From positions 62,001 through 126,000 of the forward strand of contig NZ_JAOXLP010000010.1 of NCBI RefSeq assembly GCF_025791835.1: a DNA stretch of 64,000 nucleotides, in the 5' to 3' direction. The DNA comes from Roseomonas xinghualingensis (GTDB lineage: Bacteria > Pseudomonadota > Alphaproteobacteria > Acetobacterales > Acetobacteraceae). This document shows, piece after piece, positions 7,561-16,979 of this stretch; position 1 is the stretch's first letter, and each line of letters begins with the position of its first letter. The position numbers were made by a program, and so were the translations under genes. Under the pieces are notes generated by a model, which had not been told where the DNA came from, ran no database searches, and worked only from the letters and a program-made list of their open reading frames with translations.

Positions 7561-8244
7561 ATGGGTGGATTGGACGGCTTCGTCATCACCTTCCTGAATC
7601 TGGAGGTGATGGCGGAATGGCTGCCGAAGATCGCCTCCGGCTTCGTGCTGACAGTGGCCCTGGCCGCGTTGATCGTGGCGGCCGGGCTGGCGCTCGGCCT
7701 GGGGCTGGCGGTGCTGCGGGCCTTCGGACTGCGGGTACTGAACTGGGGGATCATCCTGCTGGTGGATGTCTTCCGGGCCCTGCCCCCACTGGTGATCATC
7801 GTACTGCTCTATTTCGGCCTGCCGGGAATGGGCATCTCCCTCTCCGGCTTCTGGGCCACCTGGCTGTCGCTTACCCTCGTCCTCGCCGCCTTCGCCGAGG
7901 AAATCTTCTGGGCGGGCATCACCGCCACGCCTAAAGGCCAATGGGATGCGGGCAAGGCGCTGGGGCTGCGCTTCCTGCCCATCCTCTTCCGCATCATCCT
8001 GCCCCAGGCGGTGCGGATGGTGATTCCGCCGCTGACCAACCGCACCATCGCCATTACCAAGGGGACCGCGCTGGCCTCCGTGGTCGGCGTGGCGGAAATC
8101 CTGGGTTCGGCTCAGTCGGCGATGGCCTTCTCCGGCAATCCCTCACCGCTGACGCTGGGTGCCATCGCCTATGCCTTGCTGTTCCTGCCGGTGGTCGGGA
8201 TCGGGCGCTGGATCGAGCGGCGCGCCGCATTGCCTGGGCGCTGA
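7561..8244 (+). CDS. Amino-acid ABC transporter permease (HisM/HisQ type)
   Basis: This 227-residue inner-membrane protein has about five helices. It contains the family's PPLVIIVLLYFGLP-type segment and an EAA loop written as DAGKALGLRFLPILFRIILP. It sits 23 bases after the binding-protein gene and three bases before the second permease gene. The three form one polar-amino-acid importer missing its ATPase. The two permeases are homologous and likely form a heterodimer in the membrane. Confidence 0.85.
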   Translation: MGGLDGFVITFLNLEVMAEWLPKIASGFVLTVALAALIVAAGLALGLGLAVLRAFGLRVLNWGIILLVDVFRALPPLVIIVLLYFGLPGMGISLSGFWATWLSLTLVLAAFAEEIFWAGITATPKGQWDAGKALGLRFLPILFRIILPQAVRMVIPPLTNRTIAITKGTALASVVGVAEILGSAQSAMAFSGNPSPLTLGAIAYALLFLPVVGIGRWIERRAALPGR

Positions 8245-8247
8245 ACC

Positions 8248-8925
8248 ATGTTCGAGGATTTCGTCGATTCCTTCCTGAACCTGGACATCGTCCTGCGCGC
8301 GCTTCCGATCCTCTGGCGCGGGCTGGGGCAGACGCTGCTGCTGGCGGCGGTCGTCGTCCCGCTGGGCCTTGCGGGCGGCATGGCCATCGCGCTGCTTTCC
8401 CGCGCCAAGAGCCGCTGGGTGCGCTGGCCCCTTGCTGTCTGGACCGACACCTTCCGCGCCCTGCCGCCGCTGGTCCTGCTGATCTTCCTCTATGCCGGGC
8501 TGCCCTTCCTGGGTGTGGATCTTGGCCCCTGGGGGGCCGTGGCGCTCGCCTTCTTCCTCAACACCGGCGCCTATTACGGCGAGGTGCTGCGCGCGGGGCT
8601 GGACAGCGTGCCGCCCGGGCAGATGGAGGCGGCACGCGCCCTCGGCCTGCGCCCCGCACAGGCGCTCGGGCTGGTGGTGATCCCGCAGGCGGTGCGCAAC
8701 GTACTGCCGGATCTCGTCTCCAACACGCTGGAGGTGGTGAAGCTCACCTCCATTGCCTCCGTGGTGGCACTGCCGGAACTGCTCTTCCAGGCCCGGCAGG
8801 CACAGAGCGTGACCTACAACGCCTCCCCCATCGTGGCGGCGGCGCTGGCCTATTTCGTCATCCTCTGGCCTGTGGTGCGGCTGCTGTCGCGGCTGGAGAA
8901 CCGGGCGGTGGCAGGACGCGGCTGA
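8248..8925 (+). CDS. Amino-acid ABC transporter permease (HisM/HisQ type)
   Basis: This 225-residue permease has the conserved TDTFRALPPLVLLIFLYAGL block and a well-kept EAA loop (MEAARALGLRPAQALGLVVI), followed by the IPQAVRN continuation. It pairs with the preceding permease. Its last 68 bases overlap the 3' end of the convergent HAD phosphatase gene on the other strand, so the two genes share a tail-to-tail boundary with no spacer. Confidence 0.85.
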   Translation: MFEDFVDSFLNLDIVLRALPILWRGLGQTLLLAAVVVPLGLAGGMAIALLSRAKSRWVRWPLAVWTDTFRALPPLVLLIFLYAGLPFLGVDLGPWGAVALAFFLNTGAYYGEVLRAGLDSVPPGQMEAARALGLRPAQALGLVVIPQAVRNVLPDLVSNTLEVVKLTSIASVVALPELLFQARQAQSVTYNASPIVAAALAYFVILWPVVRLLSRLENRAVAGRG

Positions 8926-9553
8926 TGGGGAAGAGCGCCCCCGCCACATCCTCCATGCGTTCAAGGAAGATGGTGGGATTGCGTGAGCGCAGCAGCTCGG
9001 GCGTCGCATAGCCCCAGGCGACAGCGCCTGACGCAATGCCGGCCTTGCGTGCCGCCTCGATGTCCCGCGCCTCGTCGCCGATGGCAATGGCCGCTTCCGC
9101 GGGCAGGCCAGTGCGGCGCAGAACGCGGCGCATCAGTGGCGCCTTGCCGAACAGCAAGGCCCGGCATTCCATCATCGCGAAGAGCCCAGCCAGTTCTGGC
9201 CCAAGGATGCGGCACACCGTGGCTTCCTCATTGGAGGTAACGATGGCCAGCACCGCGCCCTGGGCGGAAAGCTCCCGCAGCATCGCGGCCGCGCCGGGGA
9301 AGAGCAGGATGCTTCCCGCATCCTCCGCGATCCGCCGGCGCATGTGGCGCGCGATCATCGGCAGCTTCCACATCGGCACGCCAAGCGCGCGGATGATGGC
9401 GCGGTTATCCTGCCCTCGCAGCACCGCGATCTCCGCATCATCCAGGCGCCTGTAGCCGAAGCGGCCGGCACTCTCGTTGAACGCGCGCATCACCGAGCCC
9501 GCGCTGTCGGCGAGCGTGCCGTCGAAATCGAAGACAACGAGCCTGGGATTCAT
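8858..9553 (-). CDS. HAD-family phosphatase, phosphoglycolate-phosphatase-like
   Basis: This 231-residue protein has the HAD motifs in order. Motif I is VVFDFDGTLADS at residue 6, motif II is AIVTSNEEA near residue 105, the motif III lysine is in LFGKAPLMRR, and motif IV is IGDEARDIEAARKAG near residue 165. The helical cap is of the subfamily IA type. The substrate is probably a small phosphomonoester such as phosphoglycolate, but the sequence alone does not settle it. The Ala/Pro-rich last 20 residues lie in the overlap with the permease gene and may be poorly conserved. Confidence 0.8.
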   Translation of the reverse strand: MNPRLVVFDFDGTLADSAGSVMRAFNESAGRFGYRRLDDAEIAVLRGQDNRAIIRALGVPMWKLPMIARHMRRRIAEDAGSILLFPGAAAMLRELSAQGAVLAIVTSNEEATVCRILGPELAGLFAMMECRALLFGKAPLMRRVLRRTGLPAEAAIAIGDEARDIEAARKAGIASGAVAWGYATPELLRSRNPTIFLERMEDVAGALFPISRVLPPPGSPAATAAAPQARG

Positions 9554-9762
9554 AACGAGATCATAACATAAAGGGCGCGCCGAGTAGCCACGAGGACTGC
9601 CGTCAACGGGCCCGCGGTTCAGGTTCATCGGCGCCTCATGATGTGCGGCGCGTTCCGCCATGTCCGTTGCGGGAGCGTCGCTTGACGCCATGCGGCAGAG
9701 GTGGCCAGCCTGCGGGCCTGAACGGCAAGCCCCGGCAAGGGGCGCCCAGGAAAGGAACGACC

Positions 9763-10731
9763 ATGCTTCGACGCGCCCTGGTGGGAATGGCCTGCGCGCT
9801 CTCCCTCACGCCTCTCCCCTCCTTCGCCCAGGAGGCCTATCCCACCCGCTCCATCCGCATGATCGTGCCTTTCGCGGCGGGCGGTACCACCGACCTCATC
9901 GGGCGCCTGGTCGGCGCGGAAATGTCCAAACGCCTCGGCCAGCCCCTGGTGGTGGACAACCGCGCCGGCGCGGGCGGCAATATCGGCGCGGAGGCCTGCG
10001 CCAAGGCTGCGCCGGATGGCTACACGATCTGCATGGGCACGATCAGCAGCCATGCGATCAACCCGTCGATCTATCCGAAGATCCCCTTCGACAACCTGCG
10101 TGACTTCGTGCCGCTGGCCCTGCTCGGCAGCCAGCCCAACATGCTGGTGGTAGCGAACAACATCCCCGCCAGGACAGTGCCGGAGCTGATCGCGCTGATG
10201 AAGGCGCGACCGGGACAGATCAACTACGGCTCCTCCGGCGTCGGCACCTCGATCCATCTGGCGGGGGAGCTGTTCACGCAGCTCACCGGCACCCAGGCGG
10301 TGCATGTGCCCTATCGCGGCAGCGGCCAGATCATGACCGACATGCTGGCCGGCACCCTACCCATGGCCTTCGACAATTTCTCCTCCGGCTGGCCCCATGC
10401 GAAGGAAGGGCGCATCCGCGCCATCGGCGTGGGCAGCCTGCAGCGCGTTCCCCAGGCACCGGACGTGCCGACCATCGCGGAGAGCCTGCCGGGCTTTGAG
10501 AGCGTATCCTGGCACGGCATCTTCGCCCCTGCGGCCACGCCGGCCCCGATCGTGGAGCGGCTGAACCGCGAGGCGCTGGCGGCCCTGGCGAGCCCCGAGG
10601 TGAAGGCCCGCTACGCGGAGCTGGGCATCACCGCCGGGACCTTCTCCCCGGACCAGTTCCGGGATTTCGTCGCCGAGCAGACCCGCCGCTGGGGCGAGGT
10701 GGCGAAGCGCGCGGAGATCCGGGTGGAGTGA
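9763..10731 (+). CDS. TctC/Bug-family periplasmic binding protein
   Basis: This 322-residue protein has a signal peptide (cleavage near SFAQE) and the Bug/TctC fold. Visible blocks are YPTRSIRMIVPFAAGGTTD, the QPLVVDNRAGAGGNIGAE loop, NYGSSGVGTSIHLAGELF and VHVPYRGSGQIMTDMLAG. Bug proteins bind carboxylates such as citrate or aromatic acids. Most occur without TctA/TctB partners, as here. The aromatic catabolic genes about 1 kb downstream make an aromatic acid a reasonable guess. AAAGGAACG precedes ATG 9763. Confidence 0.88.
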   Translation: MLRRALVGMACALSLTPLPSFAQEAYPTRSIRMIVPFAAGGTTDLIGRLVGAEMSKRLGQPLVVDNRAGAGGNIGAEACAKAAPDGYTICMGTISSHAINPSIYPKIPFDNLRDFVPLALLGSQPNMLVVANNIPARTVPELIALMKARPGQINYGSSGVGTSIHLAGELFTQLTGTQAVHVPYRGSGQIMTDMLAGTLPMAFDNFSSGWPHAKEGRIRAIGVGSLQRVPQAPDVPTIAESLPGFESVSWHGIFAPAATPAPIVERLNREALAALASPEVKARYAELGITAGTFSPDQFRDFVAEQTRRWGEVAKRAEIRVE

Positions 10732-10741
10732 CCCACCCGGC

Positions 10742-10774
10742 CCCTGGCGCCCGCCTTCAGCGCTGGCGCCAGGG
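10742..10774. terminator. 10-bp inverted repeat between convergent genes
   Basis: CCCTGGCGCC (10742-10751) and GGCGCCAGGG (10765-10774) are perfect complements around 13 bases. The right arm is inside the last codons of the rhodanese gene. It is placed to stop transcription from both convergent genes. Confidence 0.5.
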
Positions 10775-11170
10775 CAGGTCCGAGGCTTTCCAGCCAGCCA
10801 CCCGGCCACGATGGCCTTCCGCGTCCACCGGTCCCTCGAAGCCATCGGCCACGTTGTAGGAATCCGGGAAGCCCGCCGCCTGCGCGGCCTGGGCGGCCGC
10901 CAGCGAGCGGGCGCCGGAACGGCAGAGGAAGTGCAGCTTGCTGAGCGGCGTCGCTCCCGCGCGGTGCAGATGCTCGATGAAGGCGCCGTTCACCTGCATG
11001 GATGGGTAAAGTTGCCAGGGAATCAGCACCGGCCGCTTCCCCGCCTCCGAGAGATCCGGGATGCCAACGAAGTTCCATTCGGCATCGGTGCGGACATCGA
11101 CGAGGATGGCATCGGGATCGCTCTTCAGGGCCTCGTAGCTCTCCCGGGGTGAGATGTCCTCGACCGGCAT
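10757..11170 (-). CDS. Rhodanese-domain protein
   Basis: This 137-residue single-domain rhodanese starts with the common EDISPRESYEALKSDPDAIL-type helix and strand. The active-site loop is FLCRSGARS with Cys near residue 83, the position that carries the persulfide in sulfurtransferases. AGGAAC lies just before the ATG at 11168-11170. The role may be sulfur transfer to cyanide, thiols or proteins. The neighbours give no hint. Confidence 0.82.
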   Translation of the reverse strand: MPVEDISPRESYEALKSDPDAILVDVRTDAEWNFVGIPDLSEAGKRPVLIPWQLYPSMQVNGAFIEHLHRAGATPLSKLHFLCRSGARSLAAAQAAQAAGFPDSYNVADGFEGPVDAEGHRGRVAGWKASDLPWRQR

Positions 11171-11336
11171 GGGCAGTTCCTCGCGTCTTGAAGCCGCGCA
11201 GATTGGGTGCCCCATGCCCGGGTGCCAAGGCCCGCTAGACCATTTCAGCTTTCAGCTCTGGCGCGTCCCTTGCTAGGCCTGCGCCGGAAGTGCACTGCGG
11301 GCCGCTTCGGGTAGCGGCGTAAAAGGATGAGTGGGG

Positions 11337-12188
11337 ATGAGCGGGTACCAAAAGCCCTTCGTGGAGATAGACGACGTCTCCATGCGCTATGGGGGCACGG
11401 AGGGGACGCTGGCGCTTCGCCATACCTCCATGCGGATCGGCAAGGGTGAGTTCGTAGCCGTTGTCGGCCCCTCCGGATGCGGCAAGTCCACGCTGATGCG
11501 GCTGGTCACGGGCCTTTGGCCCTGCTCGGCGGGCAGTGTGATCGTGGCCGGGCGAGAGGTGGATGGCCCCCTCTCCATCGCCGGCATGGCCTTCCAGGCC
11601 CCCACCATGCTGCCCTGGCGCACCATCCTTGAGAACGTGATGCTGCCGCTGGAGGTGGTAGAGCCGCACCGCCGCCGCCTGCGGGCCGAGCGCGCCATGT
11701 ATGAGGACAAGGCCCGCAAGCTGCTGGAGCTGGTCGGGCTGAAGGGCTTCGAGCACAAGACCCCGCATCAGCTCTCCGGCGGCATGCAGCAGCGCGCCAG
11801 CCTCTGCCGCGCCCTGATCCACGACCCGCAGCTGCTGATGCTGGACGAGCCCTTCGGCGCGCTGGACGTCTTCACCCGGGAGGATCTTTGGGTGGAGTTG
11901 GAGGGGGTCTGCGGCATCCTGAAGCCCACCGTGATCCTGGTCACGCATGACCTGAAGGAGGCGGTGTTCCTGGCCGACCGCGTGCTGATCATGTCCGCGC
12001 GCCCCGGCCGCATTATCGCCGAGCGGGCCATCCCCTTCGAGCGCCCCCGCAACCTCGATATCACCTACAGCCAGCCGTTCCAGGAGCTGGTCCACGACCT
12101 GCGCGAGCACATCAGCGCCGCGCGCCGCGGCGAGGAGATCGCCGCCACGGGCCAGCATTCCGGCCAGGAAGCCACCCATGCCGCTTGA
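11337..12188 (+). CDS. NitT/TauT-type ABC transporter ATPase
   Basis: This 283-residue ATPase has Walker A GPSGCGKST near residue 48, the signature LSGGMQQRASLCRAL near residue 145 and Walker B LLMLDEPFGALD near residue 165, followed by the H-loop VTHDLKEAV. The class imports nitrate, sulfonates or aromatic acids. ATG 11337 is about ten bases after AAAAGGA. An in-frame GTG at 11331 is the alternative. It overlaps the permease gene by 11 bases. No binding protein is in the pair, and the operon runs toward protocatechuate catabolism genes. Confidence 0.88.
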   Translation: MSGYQKPFVEIDDVSMRYGGTEGTLALRHTSMRIGKGEFVAVVGPSGCGKSTLMRLVTGLWPCSAGSVIVAGREVDGPLSIAGMAFQAPTMLPWRTILENVMLPLEVVEPHRRRLRAERAMYEDKARKLLELVGLKGFEHKTPHQLSGGMQQRASLCRALIHDPQLLMLDEPFGALDVFTREDLWVELEGVCGILKPTVILVTHDLKEAVFLADRVLIMSARPGRIIAERAIPFERPRNLDITYSQPFQELVHDLREHISAARRGEEIAATGQHSGQEATHAA

Positions 12189-13041
12189 CGACACCCCTCC
12201 CGCAATCCGGACCGCCGCGCAGCGCCGCATCGAGGCCATGGCTGCCGCCGCGCGCCGTCGCCGGCACCTTCAGACGGCGCTGCCCTGGCTGATCATCATC
12301 GGCGCCTTCCTGCTCTGGGAAGTCGCCTGCAGGGGCTTCGGCATTCCGCAATTCATCCTGCCGGCCCCCAGTGCCATCGCCGAGAGCATGGTGAAGTGGT
12401 GGGTGCCGCTGCTCGACAGCGCATGGCAAACGTTGATGACGACGCTGGTGGGCTTCGCCCTGGCCATCGTCTTCGGCCTGCTTCTCGGCGTCGCGATCGG
12501 CTCCTCCACGCTGCTCTATCACGGGCTCTACCCGCTGCTGATCGCCTTCAACTCCGTGCCCAAGGTGGCGGTGGTGCCGATCCTGGTGATCTGGTTCGGC
12601 ATCGGTACCGTCCCGGCCATCATCACCGCCTTTCTGATCAGCTTCTTCCCCATCGTGGTGAATGTCGCGACCGGCATCGCCACCGTGGAGCCGGAGCTGC
12701 GCGACGTGCTTCGGGCGCTGGGCGCGAAGCCAAGCGACATCATCCGCAAGGTCGGGCTGCCACGGGCCATGCCCTATTTCTTTGCCTCGCTGAAGATCGC
12801 GATCACGGTCGCCTTCGTCGGCTCGATCATGGCGGAGACGGTGGCGGCGAACAAAGGCATCGGCCATCTGATGATGCTCGCCTCCTCACGCTTCGACGTG
12901 CCGCTGGTCTTCGCGGGCCTCATCATCACCGGGGTCATGGGCGTAGTGATGTATGTCGTGGCGGTGGCCATCGAGAACCGCACCACCGGCTGGGCCATGC
13001 GCGGCCGGGATTCGGGGCAGGTCTCGGTGGTGGGGGTCTAG
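12178..13041 (+). CDS. NitT/TauT-type ABC transporter permease
   Basis: This 287-residue membrane protein has a basic N-terminus and about six helices. The EAA loop is LRDVLRALGAKPSDIIRKVG, and the IPQFILPAPSAIAESM block near the start is typical of SsuC/TauC-like permeases. It starts inside the 3' end of the ATPase gene and is followed 120 bases later by the pca genes. The location suggests uptake of the aromatic acid or precursor that those enzymes degrade, though that is inference. Confidence 0.87.
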   Translation: MPLDDTPPAIRTAAQRRIEAMAAAARRRRHLQTALPWLIIIGAFLLWEVACRGFGIPQFILPAPSAIAESMVKWWVPLLDSAWQTLMTTLVGFALAIVFGLLLGVAIGSSTLLYHGLYPLLIAFNSVPKVAVVPILVIWFGIGTVPAIITAFLISFFPIVVNVATGIATVEPELRDVLRALGAKPSDIIRKVGLPRAMPYFFASLKIAITVAFVGSIMAETVAANKGIGHLMMLASSRFDVPLVFAGLIITGVMGVVMYVVAVAIENRTTGWAMRGRDSGQVSVVGV

Positions 13042-13161
13042 CCGCCCCGCTTTCCCTCCCGGGGAACCCCATGATAGGGCTTCCGGCCGGCGTTCCTCCT
13101 CCGCCGTGGCCTTTCGGCCGGCGCGGAGCCCATGGGATCGCCAGGGGAGAATAACGGCCGG

Positions 13162-14313
13162 ATGTTCATCGCGCTTCGCGACATGGCGGTGCATGTACAG
13201 GTTCAGGGGCCCGCTGGCGCCCCTCCGCTCCTGATGCTGCACAGCCTCGGAACCAACCTCCATGTGTGGGACCCGCAGGCCGAGGCGCTGTCCCGCACCC
13301 ATCGCGTCATCCGCTGCGACCTGCGCGGCCATGGGCTGACCACGGTCGCCCCGGGGGAGGCGACGATGGCGGTGCTGGCGGAGGACGCCTTCGCCCTGCT
13401 GGACGCCCTGGAGGTGAAGGCGGCGCATGTCGCCGGCATTTCCATCGGTGGCCGGATCGCCATGGAAATGGCGGCGGCACAGCCGGACCGCGTGCTCTCC
13501 CTCTTCCTCCTCGACACCGCGCTGGAATTCCCGCCGCCCTCCAACTGGCAGGCACGCATCGACGCGGTGGGCGCCGGCGGCATGGCCGCTGTTGTCGAGG
13601 GTGTGATGGCCCGCTGGGTGGTGGACCAGGCCTCGCCTTGCTCCCGCGCGCTCCGCTCCATGCTGCTGGCCACCCCGCCCGAGGGCTATGCAGCCGCCAG
13701 CGCTGCTTTGCGCGACGCAGCCGCCGCCCCGCTGCAGGGCAAACTGCGGGGCCCGGCGACCGTGGTGGTGGGAGAGCTGGATCAGGCTTCCCCGGTTTCC
13801 GCCGCGGAGGCGATCCGCGACGCCATCCCCGGCAGCACCCTCACTGTGCTGCCCGGCGTCGCCCATATCCCGACCTTCGAGGCCGCTGAGCCGATCATCG
13901 CGGCGCTGCAGGCCCATCTGGCCCCGGGTGCGGAGGATGATTTCCTCGCCGCCGGCCTCGCCGTGCGGAAGGCGGTGCTGGGCGAGGCGCATGTCGCCCG
14001 CGCGCAATCCAACGTCACCCGGCTGGATGCACCCTTCCAGGAATACATCACCCGCAATGTCTGGGGGCAGATCTGGACCCGCCCCGGCCTGCCCCGCCAC
14101 ACGCGCTCCCTGCTGACGCTCGCCGTCACGGCGGCGCTGGCGCGGGAAGGCGAGTTCGGCCTGCATGTCCGGGCGACGCGGAACACCGGCGTGACGCCGG
14201 AGGAGATCGCTGAGGTGCTGCTGCAGGTCGGCGCCTATGCCGGCGTGCCGGTTGCCAACCACGCGCTCAAGATCGCCAAGGAGATCCTGGCGGAGATGGA
14301 GAAGACGCCATGA
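13162..14313 (+). CDS. pcaL: 3-oxoadipate enol-lactonase / 4-carboxymuconolactone decarboxylase fusion
   Basis: This 383-residue protein fuses two steps of the protocatechuate branch. Residues 1-255 are an alpha/beta-hydrolase (PcaD) with the nucleophile in GISIGGRIAMEM, the acid in GELDQASP and His in GVAHIPTF. Residues 265-383 are the PcaC decarboxylase, marked by VTRLDAPFQEYITRN and the LPRHTRSLLTLAVTAAL block. Such PcaD-PcaC fusions are known as PcaL. The start chosen is ATG 13162, about 11 bases after GGGGAGA. ATG 13132 would add ten residues. The ATGA overlap at the end couples it to pcaH. Confidence 0.9.
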   Translation: MFIALRDMAVHVQVQGPAGAPPLLMLHSLGTNLHVWDPQAEALSRTHRVIRCDLRGHGLTTVAPGEATMAVLAEDAFALLDALEVKAAHVAGISIGGRIAMEMAAAQPDRVLSLFLLDTALEFPPPSNWQARIDAVGAGGMAAVVEGVMARWVVDQASPCSRALRSMLLATPPEGYAAASAALRDAAAAPLQGKLRGPATVVVGELDQASPVSAAEAIRDAIPGSTLTVLPGVAHIPTFEAAEPIIAALQAHLAPGAEDDFLAAGLAVRKAVLGEAHVARAQSNVTRLDAPFQEYITRNVWGQIWTRPGLPRHTRSLLTLAVTAALAREGEFGLHVRATRNTGVTPEEIAEVLLQVGAYAGVPVANHALKIAKEILAEMEKTP

Positions 14314-15032
14314 GCGATGTCGTGCACGGCTATCGCCGCCCCGATCCCGCCACCCAGCCCCCGCTCAACTCCCCCGCCTATGGCAGCACCCGCGCGCGCC
14401 ACCCGCAGCAACCGGTGCTGGAACTGCCGCATACGCTGACGGAGACGAGCAGCCCCATCTTCACCCCGGCCCGCTATCCGGAAACCGCGGACCTTACCGT
14501 GCTGGAGAACGGCAAGGGCCATGCGATGGGCGAGCGCATCATCGTCGGCGGCCGCGTGCTGGACGAGGATGGCCGCCCCATCCGCAAGGCCATGGTCGAG
14601 GTCTGGCAGGCCAATGCCGCCGGCCGCTACAACCATGAGGGCGACACGCATGACGCCCCGCTCGATCCGAATTTTCGCGGCATGGGCCGGGTCTTCACCG
14701 ATGATGATGGCTGGTACCGCTACGTCACCATCCGCCCCGGTGCCTATCCCTGGCGGAACCACCAGAATGCCTGGCGGCCGAACCACATCCATTACAGCCT
14801 GTTCGGCGCCGGCTTCGCGCAGCGCATGATCACCCAGATGTATTTCCCGGGCGACCCGCTCCTGCCGCTGGACCCGATCTTCAACACGGTTTCCGACGAG
14901 AAGGCGCGGAACCGGCTCGTGGCGAATTTCGACCTTGAGCTGACCAAGCCCGAATGGGCCCTCGGCTACCGCTTCGACATCGTTCTGCGTGGCCGGGAAG
15001 CGACCCCCATGGAGGACAACCACCATGACTGA
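14310..15032 (+). CDS. pcaH: Protocatechuate 3,4-dioxygenase beta subunit
   Basis: This 240-residue subunit carries the non-heme Fe(III) site that cleaves protocatechuate between the two hydroxyl groups to give 3-carboxy-cis,cis-muconate. The expected ligands are present: Tyr in AAGRYNHEGD, Tyr in RPGAYPWRN and the two His of RPNHIHYS. The N-terminal DVVHGYRRPDPATQPP opening is typical of PcaH. It overlaps the preceding gene by four bases and pcaG by eight, so alpha and beta subunits are made together. Confidence 0.93.
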   Translation: MSDVVHGYRRPDPATQPPLNSPAYGSTRARHPQQPVLELPHTLTETSSPIFTPARYPETADLTVLENGKGHAMGERIIVGGRVLDEDGRPIRKAMVEVWQANAAGRYNHEGDTHDAPLDPNFRGMGRVFTDDDGWYRYVTIRPGAYPWRNHQNAWRPNHIHYSLFGAGFAQRMITQMYFPGDPLLPLDPIFNTVSDEKARNRLVANFDLELTKPEWALGYRFDIVLRGREATPMEDNHHD

Positions 15033-15630
15033 CGCGACCCCGGAACTCGCCCCGCCCGGCGCGCTGGCCGCCTCCGCCCACCAGACCGCCGGGCCTTACT
15101 GGCATCTGGTGGACTTCCCGGAATGGGCTGACACCACTCGCCACTTCGCCGGCAGCCTGCCGGAGGGCGCCGAGCGCATCACCCTGACCGGCACCGTCAC
15201 CGATGGCACCGGCGCCCCCGTGACCGATGCGATGATCGAGATCTGGCACGCCGATCCCTCCGGCCACTATCCGGAACAGGATGGCGACCCGGCCGCCTTC
15301 CAGGGCTATGGCCGCTGCGCGACCGACAAGCAGGGCCGCTTCCGCTTCGTGACGCTGAAGCCAGGGCCGGTTCCCGTCGGCCCCCATGCCAAGGGCAATG
15401 TGATGCAGGCGCCGCATGTCGCGCTCGCCGTTTTCGCCCGCGGGCTGCTCCAGCATCTCTCCACGCGTCTGTATTTCGAGGGTGAGCCCCTGAACGCCAC
15501 CGATCCCGTGCTGAAGGCGGTGCCCGAGACGCGGCGCGGCACCCTCATCGCGAAGCCGGCCGGCAACGGCGGCTGGAACCTCGATCTCCGCCTCCAGGGC
15601 GAAGGCGAGACCGTGTGGATGGCGGTCTGA
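15025..15630 (+). CDS. pcaG: Protocatechuate 3,4-dioxygenase alpha subunit
   Basis: This 201-residue alpha subunit is homologous to PcaH but lacks the iron ligands. It shows the TAGPYWHLVDF opening and the DAMIEIWHADPSGHYPEQD block, then the GYGRCATDKQGRFRFVTLKP strand pair. It pairs with PcaH in the (alpha-beta)n dioxygenase. ATG 15025 overlaps the pcaH stop. The upstream open frame from 14989 is part of pcaH in another frame. Confidence 0.92.
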   Translation: MTDATPELAPPGALAASAHQTAGPYWHLVDFPEWADTTRHFAGSLPEGAERITLTGTVTDGTGAPVTDAMIEIWHADPSGHYPEQDGDPAAFQGYGRCATDKQGRFRFVTLKPGPVPVGPHAKGNVMQAPHVALAVFARGLLQHLSTRLYFEGEPLNATDPVLKAVPETRRGTLIAKPAGNGGWNLDLRLQGEGETVWMAV

Positions 15631-15632
15631 CC

Positions 15633-16979
15633 ATGGCCGTCAATCCAGCGGATTCAGCGGTCTGGGGCGTCCTCTACGGCACCGAGGCCATGCGCGGCAC
15701 CATGGGAGAAATGGCACTCCTCCAGCGCATGCTGGATGTGGAGGCGGCCCTGGCCCGTGCCCAGGCCGGCCTTGGCATCGTCCCGCAGGAGGCCGCGAAG
15801 GCCATCACGGCGGCGGCCAGGGCCGATCGCCTGGACCTTCCGAAGCTGGCCGCCGCCACGCGCAACACCGGCTATCCGGTGGTGGGGCTGGTGAAACAGC
15901 TCGGCGCACTGGCGGGCGAGGAGGCGGCGCGCTGGACTCATTGGGGCGCGACCACCCAGGACATCCTGGACACCGCCCTGGTGCTCGCCCTGCGCGACGC
16001 CTTCGCCCTGATCCGCACAGATCTGGACGCCACCATCGCGGCACTCGCCGATCGCGCGCGGGAGCACCGGGACACGGTGATGGCCGGGCGCACCCATCTG
16101 CAGCACGCCCTGCCCGTCACCTTCGGCTATAAATGCGCCGTCTGGCTCGCCCCGCTCATCAATGCGCGGGAGACGCTGGATGCCCTGCTGCCGCGCCTGC
16201 TGCGCGTGCAGTTCGGCGGTGCTGTTGGCACCCTCGCCTCCCTCGGCGACAAGGGCCCGGCGGTGGCGGAGGCGCTGGCGCGGGAGCTGGACCTCGCCGT
16301 GCCGGACATCCCCTGGCATGTGGCGCGCGACACCGTCACCGAGGCGGTGTGCTGGTGCGGCATCCTCTGCGGCGCGCTGTCCAAGATGGCGACCGATGTG
16401 ATGCTGCTGATGCAGACCGAGGTGGCCGAGGTGTTCGAGCCGCATGAGGCCGGGCGCGGCGGTTCCTCCACCATGCCGCAGAAGCGCAATCCGATCGCCT
16501 GCGAATACGTGCTCGCCCAGGCGCGCTGCGTCCACGCGCTGGTGCCGCAGGTGATGTCCGCCATGGCGCTGGACCACGAGCGCGGCACTGGCCCCTGGCA
16601 GGCCGAGCCGCTGGCCATCCCCCAGGCGCTGCTGCTGACCCATGGCGCGCTGGATCATGCGCTGCAGATCGCCCAGGGCATGACGGTGGATGCCGCGCGC
16701 ATGCGCCGCAACCTCGATGTCACCGGTGGCGCCATCATGGCGGAAGCGGTGATGATGGGCCTGGCCCCGAAGCTCGGGCGCGGTGCGGCGCATGATACTG
16801 TCCACCATGCCTGCGACGTGGCGCTGGCCGAGCGCATCCCGCTGGCCGAGGCGCTGGGGCGTGACGAGGCGGTTTCCTCCCGCCTCGATGCCGCCGCCAT
16901 CGGGCGCCTCACCGACCCCTCCACCTATCTCGGCAGCGCCGGCCTCTTCGTGGACCGGGTGCTGGAACGGATTGCATGA
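15633..16979 (+). CDS. pcaB: 3-carboxy-cis,cis-muconate cycloisomerase
   Basis: This 448-residue protein of the fumarase/aspartase superfamily lactonises 3-carboxymuconate to 4-carboxymuconolactone. The superfamily signature GSSTMPQKRNPIACEY is at about residue 275. The THWGATTQDILDTALVLALR and AGRTHLQHALPVTFGYK blocks match PcaB. Adenylosuccinate lyase is the main alternative, but the operon settles the assignment. ATG 15633 follows the pcaG stop by two bases. An in-frame GTG at 15615 is less likely. The end overlaps the next gene by four bases. Confidence 0.92.
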   Translation: MAVNPADSAVWGVLYGTEAMRGTMGEMALLQRMLDVEAALARAQAGLGIVPQEAAKAITAAARADRLDLPKLAAATRNTGYPVVGLVKQLGALAGEEAARWTHWGATTQDILDTALVLALRDAFALIRTDLDATIAALADRAREHRDTVMAGRTHLQHALPVTFGYKCAVWLAPLINARETLDALLPRLLRVQFGGAVGTLASLGDKGPAVAEALARELDLAVPDIPWHVARDTVTEAVCWCGILCGALSKMATDVMLLMQTEVAEVFEPHEAGRGGSSTMPQKRNPIACEYVLAQARCVHALVPQVMSAMALDHERGTGPWQAEPLAIPQALLLTHGALDHALQIAQGMTVDAARMRRNLDVTGGAIMAEAVMMGLAPKLGRGAAHDTVHHACDVALAERIPLAEALGRDEAVSSRLDAAAIGRLTDPSTYLGSAGLFVDRVLERIA